Part shown: piece by piece, positions 1-6,552 of the stretch
Position numbering within the stretch: the first letter of the stretch is position 1
How the letters are laid out: every line of letters begins with the position of its first letter
NCBI GenBank assembly: GCA_905371725.1
Contig: CAJPML010000017.1
Location: 1 to 9,672, forward strand
DNA length: 9,672 nt
Direction: 5' to 3'
Origin: Leptotrichia sp. oral taxon 215
GTDB taxonomy: Bacteria > Fusobacteriota > Fusobacteriia > Fusobacteriales > Leptotrichiaceae
Made by a program: the position numbers and the translations under genes
The notes under the pieces: model-generated
What the model was told of the DNA's origin: nothing
What the model saw: the letters and a program-made list of their open reading frames with translations, nothing else
Database searches by the model: none

Positions 1-907
1 ATCCAAAGGGCAAAGAAATGAGACTTTAACATTAAATCATCTGTATAATGTTATTATTCATAAAAATGGACTTTTTCAGTATTCATTAGGAGAAAAAATT
101 CTTATATTAAACTGTGCCGAAAGGCATGAAGATAAAGAAAATGCATTAAATCTTGCTAAAATGCTCAAAAGTAATATAAATTTCAGGGATGTCAGAATAG
201 GTGTAACCAGTTTGAATAACAGGGAATATTACGAAATAGAAGAAAACAATATTATGAAGGAAGAAAATCACAATTCTAAAATAAGTGCAATCATAATGGC
301 TTCAGGAAAATCGAAAAGAATGGGGACAAACAAGCTTCTTCTTGAATACAGAGGAGTGACATTTATAGAAAATACGCTTAAAAAAGTTCTTAATGAAAAT
401 TTTTATGAACTGGCTATTGTTATCTGTGATAAAGAAGTAAAGAAAAAATGTCAGAATTATATAAAAAAATTGGAAAAAGATAAAAAAAATATATATGTAA
501 TTGATAATAAAAAATCTGAAAAAGGACAGAGTGAAAGTATAAAAATAGGATTGAAAACTCTAGGAAAATGTGACGGATATATGTTCTTTTCATGCGATCA
601 GCCTTTTCTGACTTCAGATACTATAAAAAAAATATTACAAAATTTTAAAACAAAAGGAATAACAATACCTGAATACAATGGAAAAAGAAGCCTTCCTGTC
701 ATCTTTGGAGAAAATTTTAAAGATGAACTTCTCAAGCTGGAAGGAGATACAGGTGGAAAGACTGTCATAAGCAATCATCAGGATAAAATAAAAATAGTAG
801 AAATAGAAAATCCATATGAGGGAAAAGATATAGACACAAAGGAAGATTACGAAATGTTGAAGAAAGGTGAACAGGATGTATACAGTAGGAATAATAACAA
901 GCAGTGA
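1..907 (+). CDS. YqeC-MocA fusion (5' end outside window): selenium cofactor protein joined to molybdopterin cytidylyltransferase
   Basis: The frame is open from base 2 to the TGA at 905-907, giving 301 visible residues with no start needed inside the window. Visible residues 1-83 resemble the C-terminal part of YqeC, the selenium-cofactor protein of selenium-dependent hydroxylases: a GLF segment, then EKILILN, a helix, and VRIGVTSL. From about residue 95 a full MocA nucleotidyltransferase follows, with the loop MASGKSKRMG then K (from base 296), the CDQPFL magnesium-site motif, GDTGGK, and the C-terminal DIDTKEDYEML. MocA transfers CMP from CTP to molybdopterin, making the cytosine dinucleotide cofactor of xanthine dehydrogenase-type enzymes. 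The two proteins are usually separate genes; here no stop divides them. An ATG at 254 could in principle start MocA alone but lacks a good ribosome site. The MocA assignment is firm; the YqeC part rests on a short C-terminal match. Confidence 0.82.
   Translation, partial: SKGQRNETLTLNHLYNVIIHKNGLFQYSLGEKILILNCAERHEDKENALNLAKMLKSNINFRDVRIGVTSLNNREYYEIEENNIMKEENHNSKISAIIMASGKSKRMGTNKLLLEYRGVTFIENTLKKVLNENFYELAIVICDKEVKKKCQNYIKKLEKDKKNIYVIDNKKSEKGQSESIKIGLKTLGKCDGYMFFSCDQPFLTSDTIKKILQNFKTKGITIPEYNGKRSLPVIFGENFKDELLKLEGDTGGKTVISNHQDKIKIVEIENPYEGKDIDTKEDYEMLKKGEQDVYSRNNNKQ
861..870 (+). promoter_or_regulatory. Ribosome binding site of the mogA-like gene
   Basis: AGAAAGGTGA lies 5 bases before the ATG at 876, inside the end of the preceding coding region. 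It decides the start: the upstream in-frame GTG at 867 is part of this site and so is unlikely to be the initiator. Starting at ATG also gives MYTVGIIT, the usual beginning of MogA/MoaB proteins. Confidence 0.7.
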
Positions 908-1364
908 TAAAGGTGCTAAAAATGAAAGAGAGGATAAAAGCGGTAAAGCTATAAAAGAAATTGTAGAAAAATATGATATGAAAGTAATAAAATACTTGAT
1001 CCTTCCTGATGAAAGAGAACTTCTTTCATCCGAAATGAAAAATATGTCAGACATACTGAAATTAAATCTTATACTTACAACAGGAGGAACAGGATTCAGC
1101 ATAAGGGATGTAACACCTGAAGCGACTAGAGATATTATAGAAAAGGAAGTTCCTGGAATACCTGAAGCAATAAGACAGTACAGTATAAATATAACTAAAA
1201 GGGCGATGCTTTCAAGAGCTATTGCAGGCATAAGAAAGGAAACACTGATAGTAAATCTTCCAGGAAGTGAAAAAGCTGTGAGAGAATCACTGGAATATTG
1301 TATAGAGTCAATAATTCATGGGATAGAAATACTTGTAGGAAGTGCTACGGAATGTGCCAGATAG
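876..1364 (+). CDS. mogA: MogA/MoaB-type molybdopterin adenylyltransferase
   Basis: This 162-residue protein has the usual single-domain length of the MogA/MoaB family, whose members adenylate molybdopterin with ATP before molybdate insertion. Visible marks are the opening MYTVGIITSSDKG, the signature TTGGTGFSIRDVTPEAT at residues 68-84, and NLPGS at 127-131. Asp45 (in LPDE) and Asp78 (in RDVTPEAT) sit where E. coli MogA carries its two functionally important aspartates. The start overlaps the end of the YqeC-MocA frame by 32 bases and the MoeA-like gene begins 12 bases after the stop, so the three genes look like one coupled operon. The family name is firm. Whether it serves the whole cell or only the cytidylated branch of the cofactor cannot be told; the context favours the latter. 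Confidence 0.88.
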   Translation: MYTVGIITSSDKGAKNEREDKSGKAIKEIVEKYDMKVIKYLILPDERELLSSEMKNMSDILKLNLILTTGGTGFSIRDVTPEATRDIIEKEVPGIPEAIRQYSINITKRAMLSRAIAGIRKETLIVNLPGSEKAVRESLEYCIESIIHGIEILVGSATECAR

Positions 1365-1369
1365 GAGAG
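1362..1369 (+). promoter_or_regulatory. Ribosome binding site overlapping the mogA stop
   Basis: TAGGAGAG begins with the TAG stop of the previous gene and ends 7 bases before the ATG at 1377. The shared bases suggest that ribosomes finishing mogA re-initiate on the MoeA-like gene. Confidence 0.7.
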
Positions 1370-1376
1370 AAACAGA

Positions 1377-2366
1377 ATGAAAAAAATAAATGTAAGAAAT
1401 GCTGAAGGATATGAACTTTGTCACGATATAACTCAAATATTACCGGGAGAGTTCAAAGGAGCAAAGTTTTTAAGGGGACATATAATTAGGAAAGAAGACA
1501 TAGAAGTACTAATCTCGTTGGGAAAAGAAAATATATTTGTAATGGAAGAAGAAGATAAGGAAAAAAATCTTATCCATGAAAATGATGCAGCAATGTTTAT
1601 CGTAGAAAAACTCAATTTAGATAAAGAGTTTTTTGAAATTTCAGATATACGCGAAGGTAAAATAAATATAACTGCCAAAGAAGACGGAATTTTAAAGATA
1701 GATATCAATACTCTGAACAAAATAAACAAAATAGGGGAAATAATTCTAGTTACAAAGTATAATAATAGTTATATTAAAAAAGGAGAAACTGTCGCTGCAA
1801 CTAGAGTAATTCCATTACTGATAGAAAAATCCCAGCTGGATGAAATGAAGGAAATAGTTAAAGACAGGAACGTACTGACATTCAAAAAAATTGACAAAAA
1901 TAAAAAATTAGCACTAATAACAACAGGAAATGAAGTATATAACGGAATAATAAAGGACAAATCAAAAGAGGCCCTTTTAAAAAAATATAAGAAATATGAA
2001 CTAAATGATATGGAACAGGTATTTTCTCCAGATGACAAGGATACAATAAAAAAATATATAAAGAAATTTGAAAATGAAAAGGATATTATAATGTGTACAG
2101 GAGGAATGTCCATAGATCCTGATGATGTCACGCCTTCTGCCATAAGAGAAAGCAATTGGGAAATAGTCACTTACGGTACTCCTGTTCTTCCAGGAGCAAT
2201 GTTCATGTTGGCATATAAAGGAGAAAAAGTATTAATAGGATTGCCAGGTGGAGTTGTTTTTTCAGAGAAAACTGTTTTTGATGTTCTGCTACCTAGAATT
2301 CTTGCAAATGACAGGATAACCAAGCAGGAAATTATTGAGATGGGACACGGAGGATTGCTGGGATAG
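1377..2366 (+). CDS. Short MoeA-like molybdopterin-binding protein
   Basis: At 329 residues it is shorter than classical MoeA (about 400) and fits the MoeA-like subfamily found beside xanthine dehydrogenase-type genes in anaerobes. The N-terminal part carries HDITQILPG followed by FKGAKFLRGHII, which is characteristic of that subfamily. A middle segment (about 40-170) should form the linker and barrel region. The C-terminal molybdopterin-binding domain has TGGMSIDPDDVTP at 241-253, TPVLPGAM at 268-275 and IGLPGG at 287-292. Classical MoeA inserts molybdate into adenylated molybdopterin; a matching role, perhaps special to selenium-dependent hydroxylases, is inferred from the fold and the neighbours. 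The protein ends at HGGLLG, where relatives I recall continue into a short cysteine-rich tail. It is the last gene of the plus-strand operon and is followed by the shared terminator. Confidence 0.85.
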   Translation: MKKINVRNAEGYELCHDITQILPGEFKGAKFLRGHIIRKEDIEVLISLGKENIFVMEEEDKEKNLIHENDAAMFIVEKLNLDKEFFEISDIREGKINITAKEDGILKIDINTLNKINKIGEIILVTKYNNSYIKKGETVAATRVIPLLIEKSQLDEMKEIVKDRNVLTFKKIDKNKKLALITTGNEVYNGIIKDKSKEALLKKYKKYELNDMEQVFSPDDKDTIKKYIKKFENEKDIIMCTGGMSIDPDDVTPSAIRESNWEIVTYGTPVLPGAMFMLAYKGEKVLIGLPGGVVFSEKTVFDVLLPRILANDRITKQEIIEMGHGGLLG

Positions 2367-2432
2367 TAAATAATACATCTATTTGCAAGTTTTATAATAT
2401 TTTCCATATAAAAGTTATAAAAAATGTTTTGT

Positions 2433-2501
2433 AAAAAAAAATTCGATAATCTAAAAATTATGTAACTTCACATTTATTAGATTTATCGAATTTTTATTTT
2501 T
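2433..2501. terminator. Bidirectional intrinsic terminator between convergent operons
   Basis: Arms 2437-2454 and 2477-2495 pair over about 18 base pairs with one bulged base, around the core ATTCGATAA / TTTATCGAAT and a 22-base loop. On the plus strand the hairpin is followed by TTTTTATTTTT (2491-2501). On the minus strand it is followed by a run of nine T, the complement of A at 2433-2441. It can therefore end both the MoeA-like gene (stop 70 bases before) and xdh (stop 20 bases away). The stem is AT-rich, so strength is uncertain. The rest of the 148-base gap between the two stops shows no gene. Confidence 0.85.
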
Positions 2502-2514
2502 AACAACTATTTTC

Positions 2515-5088
2515 CTATTTTTTTGTTTTTCTACTATATGGTGTTCCTTCCAGAGGAAGTTTAGTTCTGAACTGCTTATCAAACACATAATACGCATCCT
2601 GCACTGCAGGAGCTGTAGGAATACTTGCGATTTCACCTATCCCTTTTGCTCCATAAGCCATTTCATTTCTATCCTTTTTCCTTACAATAATAGATTTTAT
2701 TTCCGGAGTCTGGTTACTCTTGAATAGCCCCAGTGTTCCATATTTTACTTTAGGAACTGAATCCACAAGAGGAAAATCCTCAGTCAGAGCATATCCAAGT
2801 GACATTACCACTCCACCTTCTATCTGACCCTCAACATTCAGAGGATTTATAGGTGTTCCTACATCATGTGCAGCTATAACTTTCTTAAGCTTTCCTTCAT
2901 CATCAAGAATGACAACCTGTGTAGCATATCCATATCCTACATGGCTTATTGGATGTGGAACATCTGTTCCTATTGGATCTGTTTTTGCAAAATATTCTGC
3001 ATAAAATTCTTCTCCTTCAAGTTCTTCGATTGTTCTTCCTTTATCCAGCTCATCTTTCACAAGTTGTGTAACCCTTCTCACTGCTTCCCCTGTGACAAGT
3101 GTCTGTCTTGAAGCTGTTGTTGTTCCAGAGTTTGGAGTTCTTTCTGTATCAGGAGTTTCCATCACTATCATACTAGGAGGTAATTTTAGTGTTTCAACGG
3201 CAATCTGAAGCATAACTGTTAAAAGTCCTTGTCCAATACACGCCGCTGCTGTTCTGACATGTATTTTCCCCTGCTCAACAGAAGCTTTACATCTTCCATA
3301 ATCAGGAACTCCCACTCCTAAACCACTGTTCTTTATTCCACAGGCAATCCCTGCATACTTGGCATTTTCATACTCTTCCTTCACCGCTTCCAATGTTTCA
3401 ACTAATGCCGTACTAGAATCTGCAATCTGACCATTTGGCATTGTATCTCCAGGACGGAGTGCATTTCTATATCTCATTTCCCAATGTGATATTCCCACCA
3501 TGTCAGCCAACTTATTCACGCATGCTTCCATAGCAAACAATGACTGTGTTACTCCAAATCCCCTGTATGCACCTGCAGGAGGATTGTTTGTATAATACGC
3601 TTCTCCTACAACTTGTATATCCTGAAAGTTGTAAGGTCCTGAAGCATGAGTGCAGGCTCTTTGCAATACTGGTCCTCCAAGAGAGGCATATGCTCCTGTA
3701 TCTGCGATAATTTCTGCTATCATTCCCTGCAAGATTCCATTTTCATCACAGCCAACAGTAAAATCCATTTCCATCGCATGACGCTTTGTATGTATATTTA
3801 TGCTCTCCTGTCTAGTAAACTTAACCTTTACAGGACGTTTCAACAGATAAGCCGCCAGTGCAGCGTGATGCTGAACTGACATGTCTTCCTTACCTCCAAA
3901 ACCTCCTCCTACATACATGCTTTTGATTCTTATTTTTTCAGGAGAAATACCAAGCATCCCTGATATTTCACGCTGTTCATCATATATATTCTGAGAGCCT
4001 GTATACATCAGCAGACCATCTTCTACTTCAGGATTCGGCATAGCTGTAGCACATTCTGGCTCCATAAAAGCGTGATCTGTAAAAGGCACAGAAAAATGAT
4101 CCTTTATAACATATTTGGAATTGGCTATTTTTTCTTCAGGATTTCCCCTTTTGAGTTCCTGTCTGAAAAGAAGATTTCCTTTTTCATGAAGTTTTGGAGC
4201 TCCTTCAGCCATCGCTTCTATAGGATTTCTTATAGGTTCAAGTTTCTCACAGCCTATTTCCACGAGTTTTTTCGCTTCAGCTAGTATCTCTTCAGTTTCA
4301 GCAACTACAAGTGCTAAAGCATCACCTACATATCTTGTGATTTCTCCCTCTCCAATAAATGCAGGCCAGTCCTTTACCAAATGTCCTAAAGGATTTAATT
4401 TAATAGTTTCTGCTGTAATAACAGTTATTACTCCTGGCAATGCTTTTGCCTTTTCTACATTAATTTTTTTGATTAATGCCCTTGGATAAGGAGTTCTCAC
4501 ACATGAACCATGCAGTAACCCCTCCGTTGTAAAATCATCAGCATATTTACCTGTTCCAAGTGTTTTTTCTACAGCATCAACTCTGTCAAGGTTTTCTCCT
4601 ACAAGTCCTTTACATTCTACCTTAGGTACTTCCTCATTCTGATGAAAAATTCTTGCTGCCAGCATTACTGCGTCAAATATTTTAATATATCCCGTACATC
4701 GGCAAATATTCCCTTTTAAGGCATCCTTGACTTGATCTAATGTTGGTTCAGGATTTTTGTCAATAAGAGCTTTACTGCTTATAACCATTCCAGGAATACA
4801 GAAACCACATTGCACTGCTCCTGCTCTTGTATAGGCATAAGAATAAACATCTTTCTCTCTTTCTGTCAGCCCTTCTATTGTTATTATACTCTTCCCATTT
4901 ACTCTTTCTGTTGTAAGTACGCATGCTCTCATTGTCTTTCCGTCAAGTATCACTGTACAGGCTCCACAGACTCCTTCACCGCACCCGTTTTTTGTTCCAG
5001 TAAGTTTAAGATCTTCTCTCAGATAAGCCAGTAAGTTCTTTTTTACATCTGTAGAACACTGCTTTCCATTAACTGTAAATTCATACAT
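2515..5088 (-). CDS. xdh: Selenium-dependent xanthine dehydrogenase-type molybdenum hydroxylase (Fe-S plus Mo domains fused)
   Basis: The 857-residue protein joins two [2Fe-2S] domains to the molybdenum domains and lacks the FAD domain of classical xanthine dehydrogenase. The plant-type cluster uses Cys36, Cys41, Cys44 and Cys56; the second uses Cys94, Cys97, Cys129 and Cys131 (CGFC and CRC). Molybdenum-domain marks are GGGFGGKED (394-402), GAYRGFG (506-512), IGQGL, and GAKGIGE with the catalytic Glu819. Members hydroxylate purine-like heterocycles with water as oxygen source; in this subgroup a labile selenium ligand on molybdenum is expected, not a selenocysteine, and the frame has no internal UGA. 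The start was placed at the ATG at 5088, with a strong ribosome site, and the protein then begins MYEFTVNG; the longer open frame to 5139 is translated leader. It is the last gene of the ygfK-ssnA-xdh unit. The exact substrate is not shown by sequence. Confidence 0.93.
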   Translation of the reverse strand: MYEFTVNGKQCSTDVKKNLLAYLREDLKLTGTKNGCGEGVCGACTVILDGKTMRACVLTTERVNGKSIITIEGLTEREKDVYSYAYTRAGAVQCGFCIPGMVISSKALIDKNPEPTLDQVKDALKGNICRCTGYIKIFDAVMLAARIFHQNEEVPKVECKGLVGENLDRVDAVEKTLGTGKYADDFTTEGLLHGSCVRTPYPRALIKKINVEKAKALPGVITVITAETIKLNPLGHLVKDWPAFIGEGEITRYVGDALALVVAETEEILAEAKKLVEIGCEKLEPIRNPIEAMAEGAPKLHEKGNLLFRQELKRGNPEEKIANSKYVIKDHFSVPFTDHAFMEPECATAMPNPEVEDGLLMYTGSQNIYDEQREISGMLGISPEKIRIKSMYVGGGFGGKEDMSVQHHAALAAYLLKRPVKVKFTRQESINIHTKRHAMEMDFTVGCDENGILQGMIAEIIADTGAYASLGGPVLQRACTHASGPYNFQDIQVVGEAYYTNNPPAGAYRGFGVTQSLFAMEACVNKLADMVGISHWEMRYRNALRPGDTMPNGQIADSSTALVETLEAVKEEYENAKYAGIACGIKNSGLGVGVPDYGRCKASVEQGKIHVRTAAACIGQGLLTVMLQIAVETLKLPPSMIVMETPDTERTPNSGTTTASRQTLVTGEAVRRVTQLVKDELDKGRTIEELEGEEFYAEYFAKTDPIGTDVPHPISHVGYGYATQVVILDDEGKLKKVIAAHDVGTPINPLNVEGQIEGGVVMSLGYALTEDFPLVDSVPKVKYGTLGLFKSNQTPEIKSIIVRKKDRNEMAYGAKGIGEIASIPTAPAVQDAYYVFDKQFRTKLPLEGTPYSRKTKK

Positions 5089-5096
5089 AATATAAC

Positions 5097-5104
5097 TCCT
5101 TCTA
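5097..5104 (-). promoter_or_regulatory. Ribosome binding site of xdh
   Basis: On the minus strand AGAAGGAG lies 8 bases before the ATG at 5088. It supports that start over the upstream in-frame ATG at 5139, which would add 17 residues unlike the family's N-terminus. Confidence 0.8.
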
Positions 5105-5146
5105 AAACCCGGAATTTTTAAATTTATAGTAATAATCACCTAAAAA

Positions 5147-5182
5147 TAGAATTCGGATTCTAAATAGATAAAATTTCTATTT
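5147..5182 (-). repeat. Two adjacent small inverted repeats in the xdh leader
   Basis: The 121-base gap between ssnA and xdh (5089-5209) holds two back-to-back perfect dyads. One has 7-base arms at 5162-5168 and 5176-5182 (AAATAGA / TCTATTT) around a 7-base loop. The other has 6-base arms at 5147-5152 and 5157-5162 (TAGAAT / ATTCTA) around a tetraloop. Read on the minus strand the second is followed by TTTTT. They could be operator half-sites, a weak attenuator or an RNA processing site. No convincing -35/-10 promoter pair and no known riboswitch pattern was seen in the gap. Confidence 0.45.
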
Positions 5183-5209
5183 TAACTATATTTCATTTCA
5201 AAAATTTCC

Positions 5210-6541
5210 TTAGATTCTATTCCACACTTTTTGAGCTAATTCCACACTTTTTGCTGTAATTGCTTCTTCGTCTATTCCTATTAATATTCTCTCATCCATA
5301 ATGATTTTACCATTGATTATTGTAGTGTCAATATTTCTTCCACTTATTCCAAATAATAAATGTCCATTTATATTACTTTCATTTAAAGGCGTAGGAGCTT
5401 TATAGTCCACTATTATTATATCAGCATAATACCCTTCCTTTAAAACTCCAACTTTACCATTTTTCATAAATCTGTTGGCTATCATCGGATTGTTATTAAA
5501 AATCATCTGAGGTGCTTCTACCCATCCTACACTAGGTAGTCTTTTTTCATGTTTTGAAATTATATTCATTACTTTATATGATTCCATCATATCAGGAGTA
5601 TATCCATCTGTTCCTAATCCTACAGGAATTCCCTTATTGAACATATCAAGAACTGGTGTAACTCCTACAGCATTTCCCATATTTGATTCAGGATTATGTA
5701 TAACTGCAACATTACTTGCTTTCAGCATATCCAGCTCTTCAGCTGTAACATTAATACAGTGAACAGCTAAACTCTTGTCACTTAAAACTCCCCTGCTATA
5801 CCATCTTTCTATTACTCTTTGGTTATATTTTTCAAGAGAGTCAACAACATCTTCTATCCCTTCAGCACAATGCACATGGAATCCTTTATTTACACCTGAT
5901 ACTGCTTCCAGACATTTATCAAGTGTTTTATCTGATATAGTAAGTGAAGCATGTAATCCGAAAAGTCCTCTTAACATATCATTATCTTCAGCATCACAAT
6001 ATTTTATAAAATCTATATTTTCCTTTATTCCTGCATTTGCTATTTCTTCTCCATCCCTGTCAGATACTTCATAACAGAGATTACTTCTGATTCCTGTTAT
6101 CTTTGCAGCTTCAGCTATCTTCATAAGACTTCCTTCAAGTGCATTTGGGCTGGCATGATGGTCTATTACAGTAGTAACTCCACATTTCACCTGTTCTATC
6201 ATAGGAAGCAGTGCACTATATTTTACGTCTTCCAGATTAAGTGTTCTGTCCAGTCTCCACCATAGATTTCTCAACACTTCTCCAAACATTGTAGCAGGCT
6301 TTCCTCCTAAAAACATCCCTCTTGCAAATGTACTGTAATAGTGCATATGAGTATTAACAAATCCAGGCATCACAAGTCTTCCCTTTGCATCTTTATATTC
6401 AGCCTGAGGATACTTTGCCTTCAAATCTTCTGTCTTTCCAATTTCCTTAATAACATTCCCATCAATTAAAACTGCTCCATTTTCTACATAAGGTTTTTCA
6501 TCATCTCTTGTAAAAACCTTCCCATTTCCGATTAAAATCAT
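5210..6541 (-). CDS. ssnA: SsnA, amidohydrolase-superfamily aminohydrolase of the selenium hydroxylase cluster
   Basis: This 443-residue protein is full length for SsnA, a member of the metal-dependent amidohydrolase superfamily related to guanine deaminase and the s-triazine hydrolases. A small beta-sandwich segment leads into VMPGFVNTHMH, whose His65 and His67 open the metal site. His222/His224 with Glu227 (HVHCAE), His261 (AVHCINV) and Asp312 (GTDGY) complete the expected metal and catalytic set, and the C-terminal KEGYYADIIIVD closes the barrel in the usual way. By family it should hydrolyse an amino group from a cyclic nitrogen compound in the cytoplasm; a purine or purine-derived substrate is inferred from its place between ygfK and xdh. 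No SsnA substrate is firmly known to me. It starts 9 bases after the ygfK stop, with the ribosome site overlapping that stop. Confidence 0.92.
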   Translation of the reverse strand: MILIGNGKVFTRDDEKPYVENGAVLIDGNVIKEIGKTEDLKAKYPQAEYKDAKGRLVMPGFVNTHMHYYSTFARGMFLGGKPATMFGEVLRNLWWRLDRTLNLEDVKYSALLPMIEQVKCGVTTVIDHHASPNALEGSLMKIAEAAKITGIRSNLCYEVSDRDGEEIANAGIKENIDFIKYCDAEDNDMLRGLFGLHASLTISDKTLDKCLEAVSGVNKGFHVHCAEGIEDVVDSLEKYNQRVIERWYSRGVLSDKSLAVHCINVTAEELDMLKASNVAVIHNPESNMGNAVGVTPVLDMFNKGIPVGLGTDGYTPDMMESYKVMNIISKHEKRLPSVGWVEAPQMIFNNNPMIANRFMKNGKVGVLKEGYYADIIIVDYKAPTPLNESNINGHLLFGISGRNIDTTIINGKIIMDERILIGIDEEAITAKSVELAQKVWNRI

Positions 6542-6546
6542 TTTAA

Positions 6547-6552
6547 CCTCCT
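6547..6552 (-). promoter_or_regulatory. Ribosome binding site of ssnA overlapping the ygfK stop
   Basis: The minus strand reads TAGGAGG immediately before TTAAA and the ATG at 6541. The TAG is the ygfK stop (6551-6553) and its last two bases belong to the AGGAGG core, so ygfK and ssnA are very likely translationally coupled. Confidence 0.85.

Noticed and set aside
867..875. GTG start for the mogA-like gene
   Set aside because: The GTG is within the ribosome site for the ATG at 876, and family members begin at MYTVGIIT.
254..907. Separate mocA gene starting at the ATG at 254
   Set aside because: No good ribosome site precedes it, and no stop ends the YqeC-like frame before it, so translation from upstream must run through. 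A minor internal start cannot be excluded.
635..1231. 198-residue open frame on the minus strand
   Set aside because: It lies wholly antisense to the well-supported mocA and mogA coding regions, is a low-complexity Ser/Phe/Ile/Leu run typical of the reverse of Lys/Glu-rich genes, and has no family motif.
2171..2407. 78-residue minus-strand frame running into the region downstream of the MoeA-like gene
   Set aside because: It is mostly the antisense of the MoeA-like C-terminal domain, with no recognisable domain, and it lies beyond the terminator of the minus-strand unit.
2390..2422. Inverted repeat TTTTATAA / TTATAAAA after the MoeA-like gene
   Set aside because: It is AT-only with a long spacer and no T run; the stronger hairpin at 2437-2495 explains termination.
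2515..5088. Selenocysteine (in-frame UGA) in the hydroxylase
   Set aside because: The reading frame is complete without internal stops; in this family selenium is expected as a labile cofactor ligand.
5089..5139. N-terminal extension of xdh by 17 residues from an upstream ATG
   Set aside because: The strong ribosome site sits inside this extension, and the family begins at the later ATG with MYEFTVNG.
5089..5209. Purine or molybdenum-cofactor riboswitch before xdh
   Set aside because: The gap is short and AT-rich, and I see no three-way junction or conserved loop pattern of either class.
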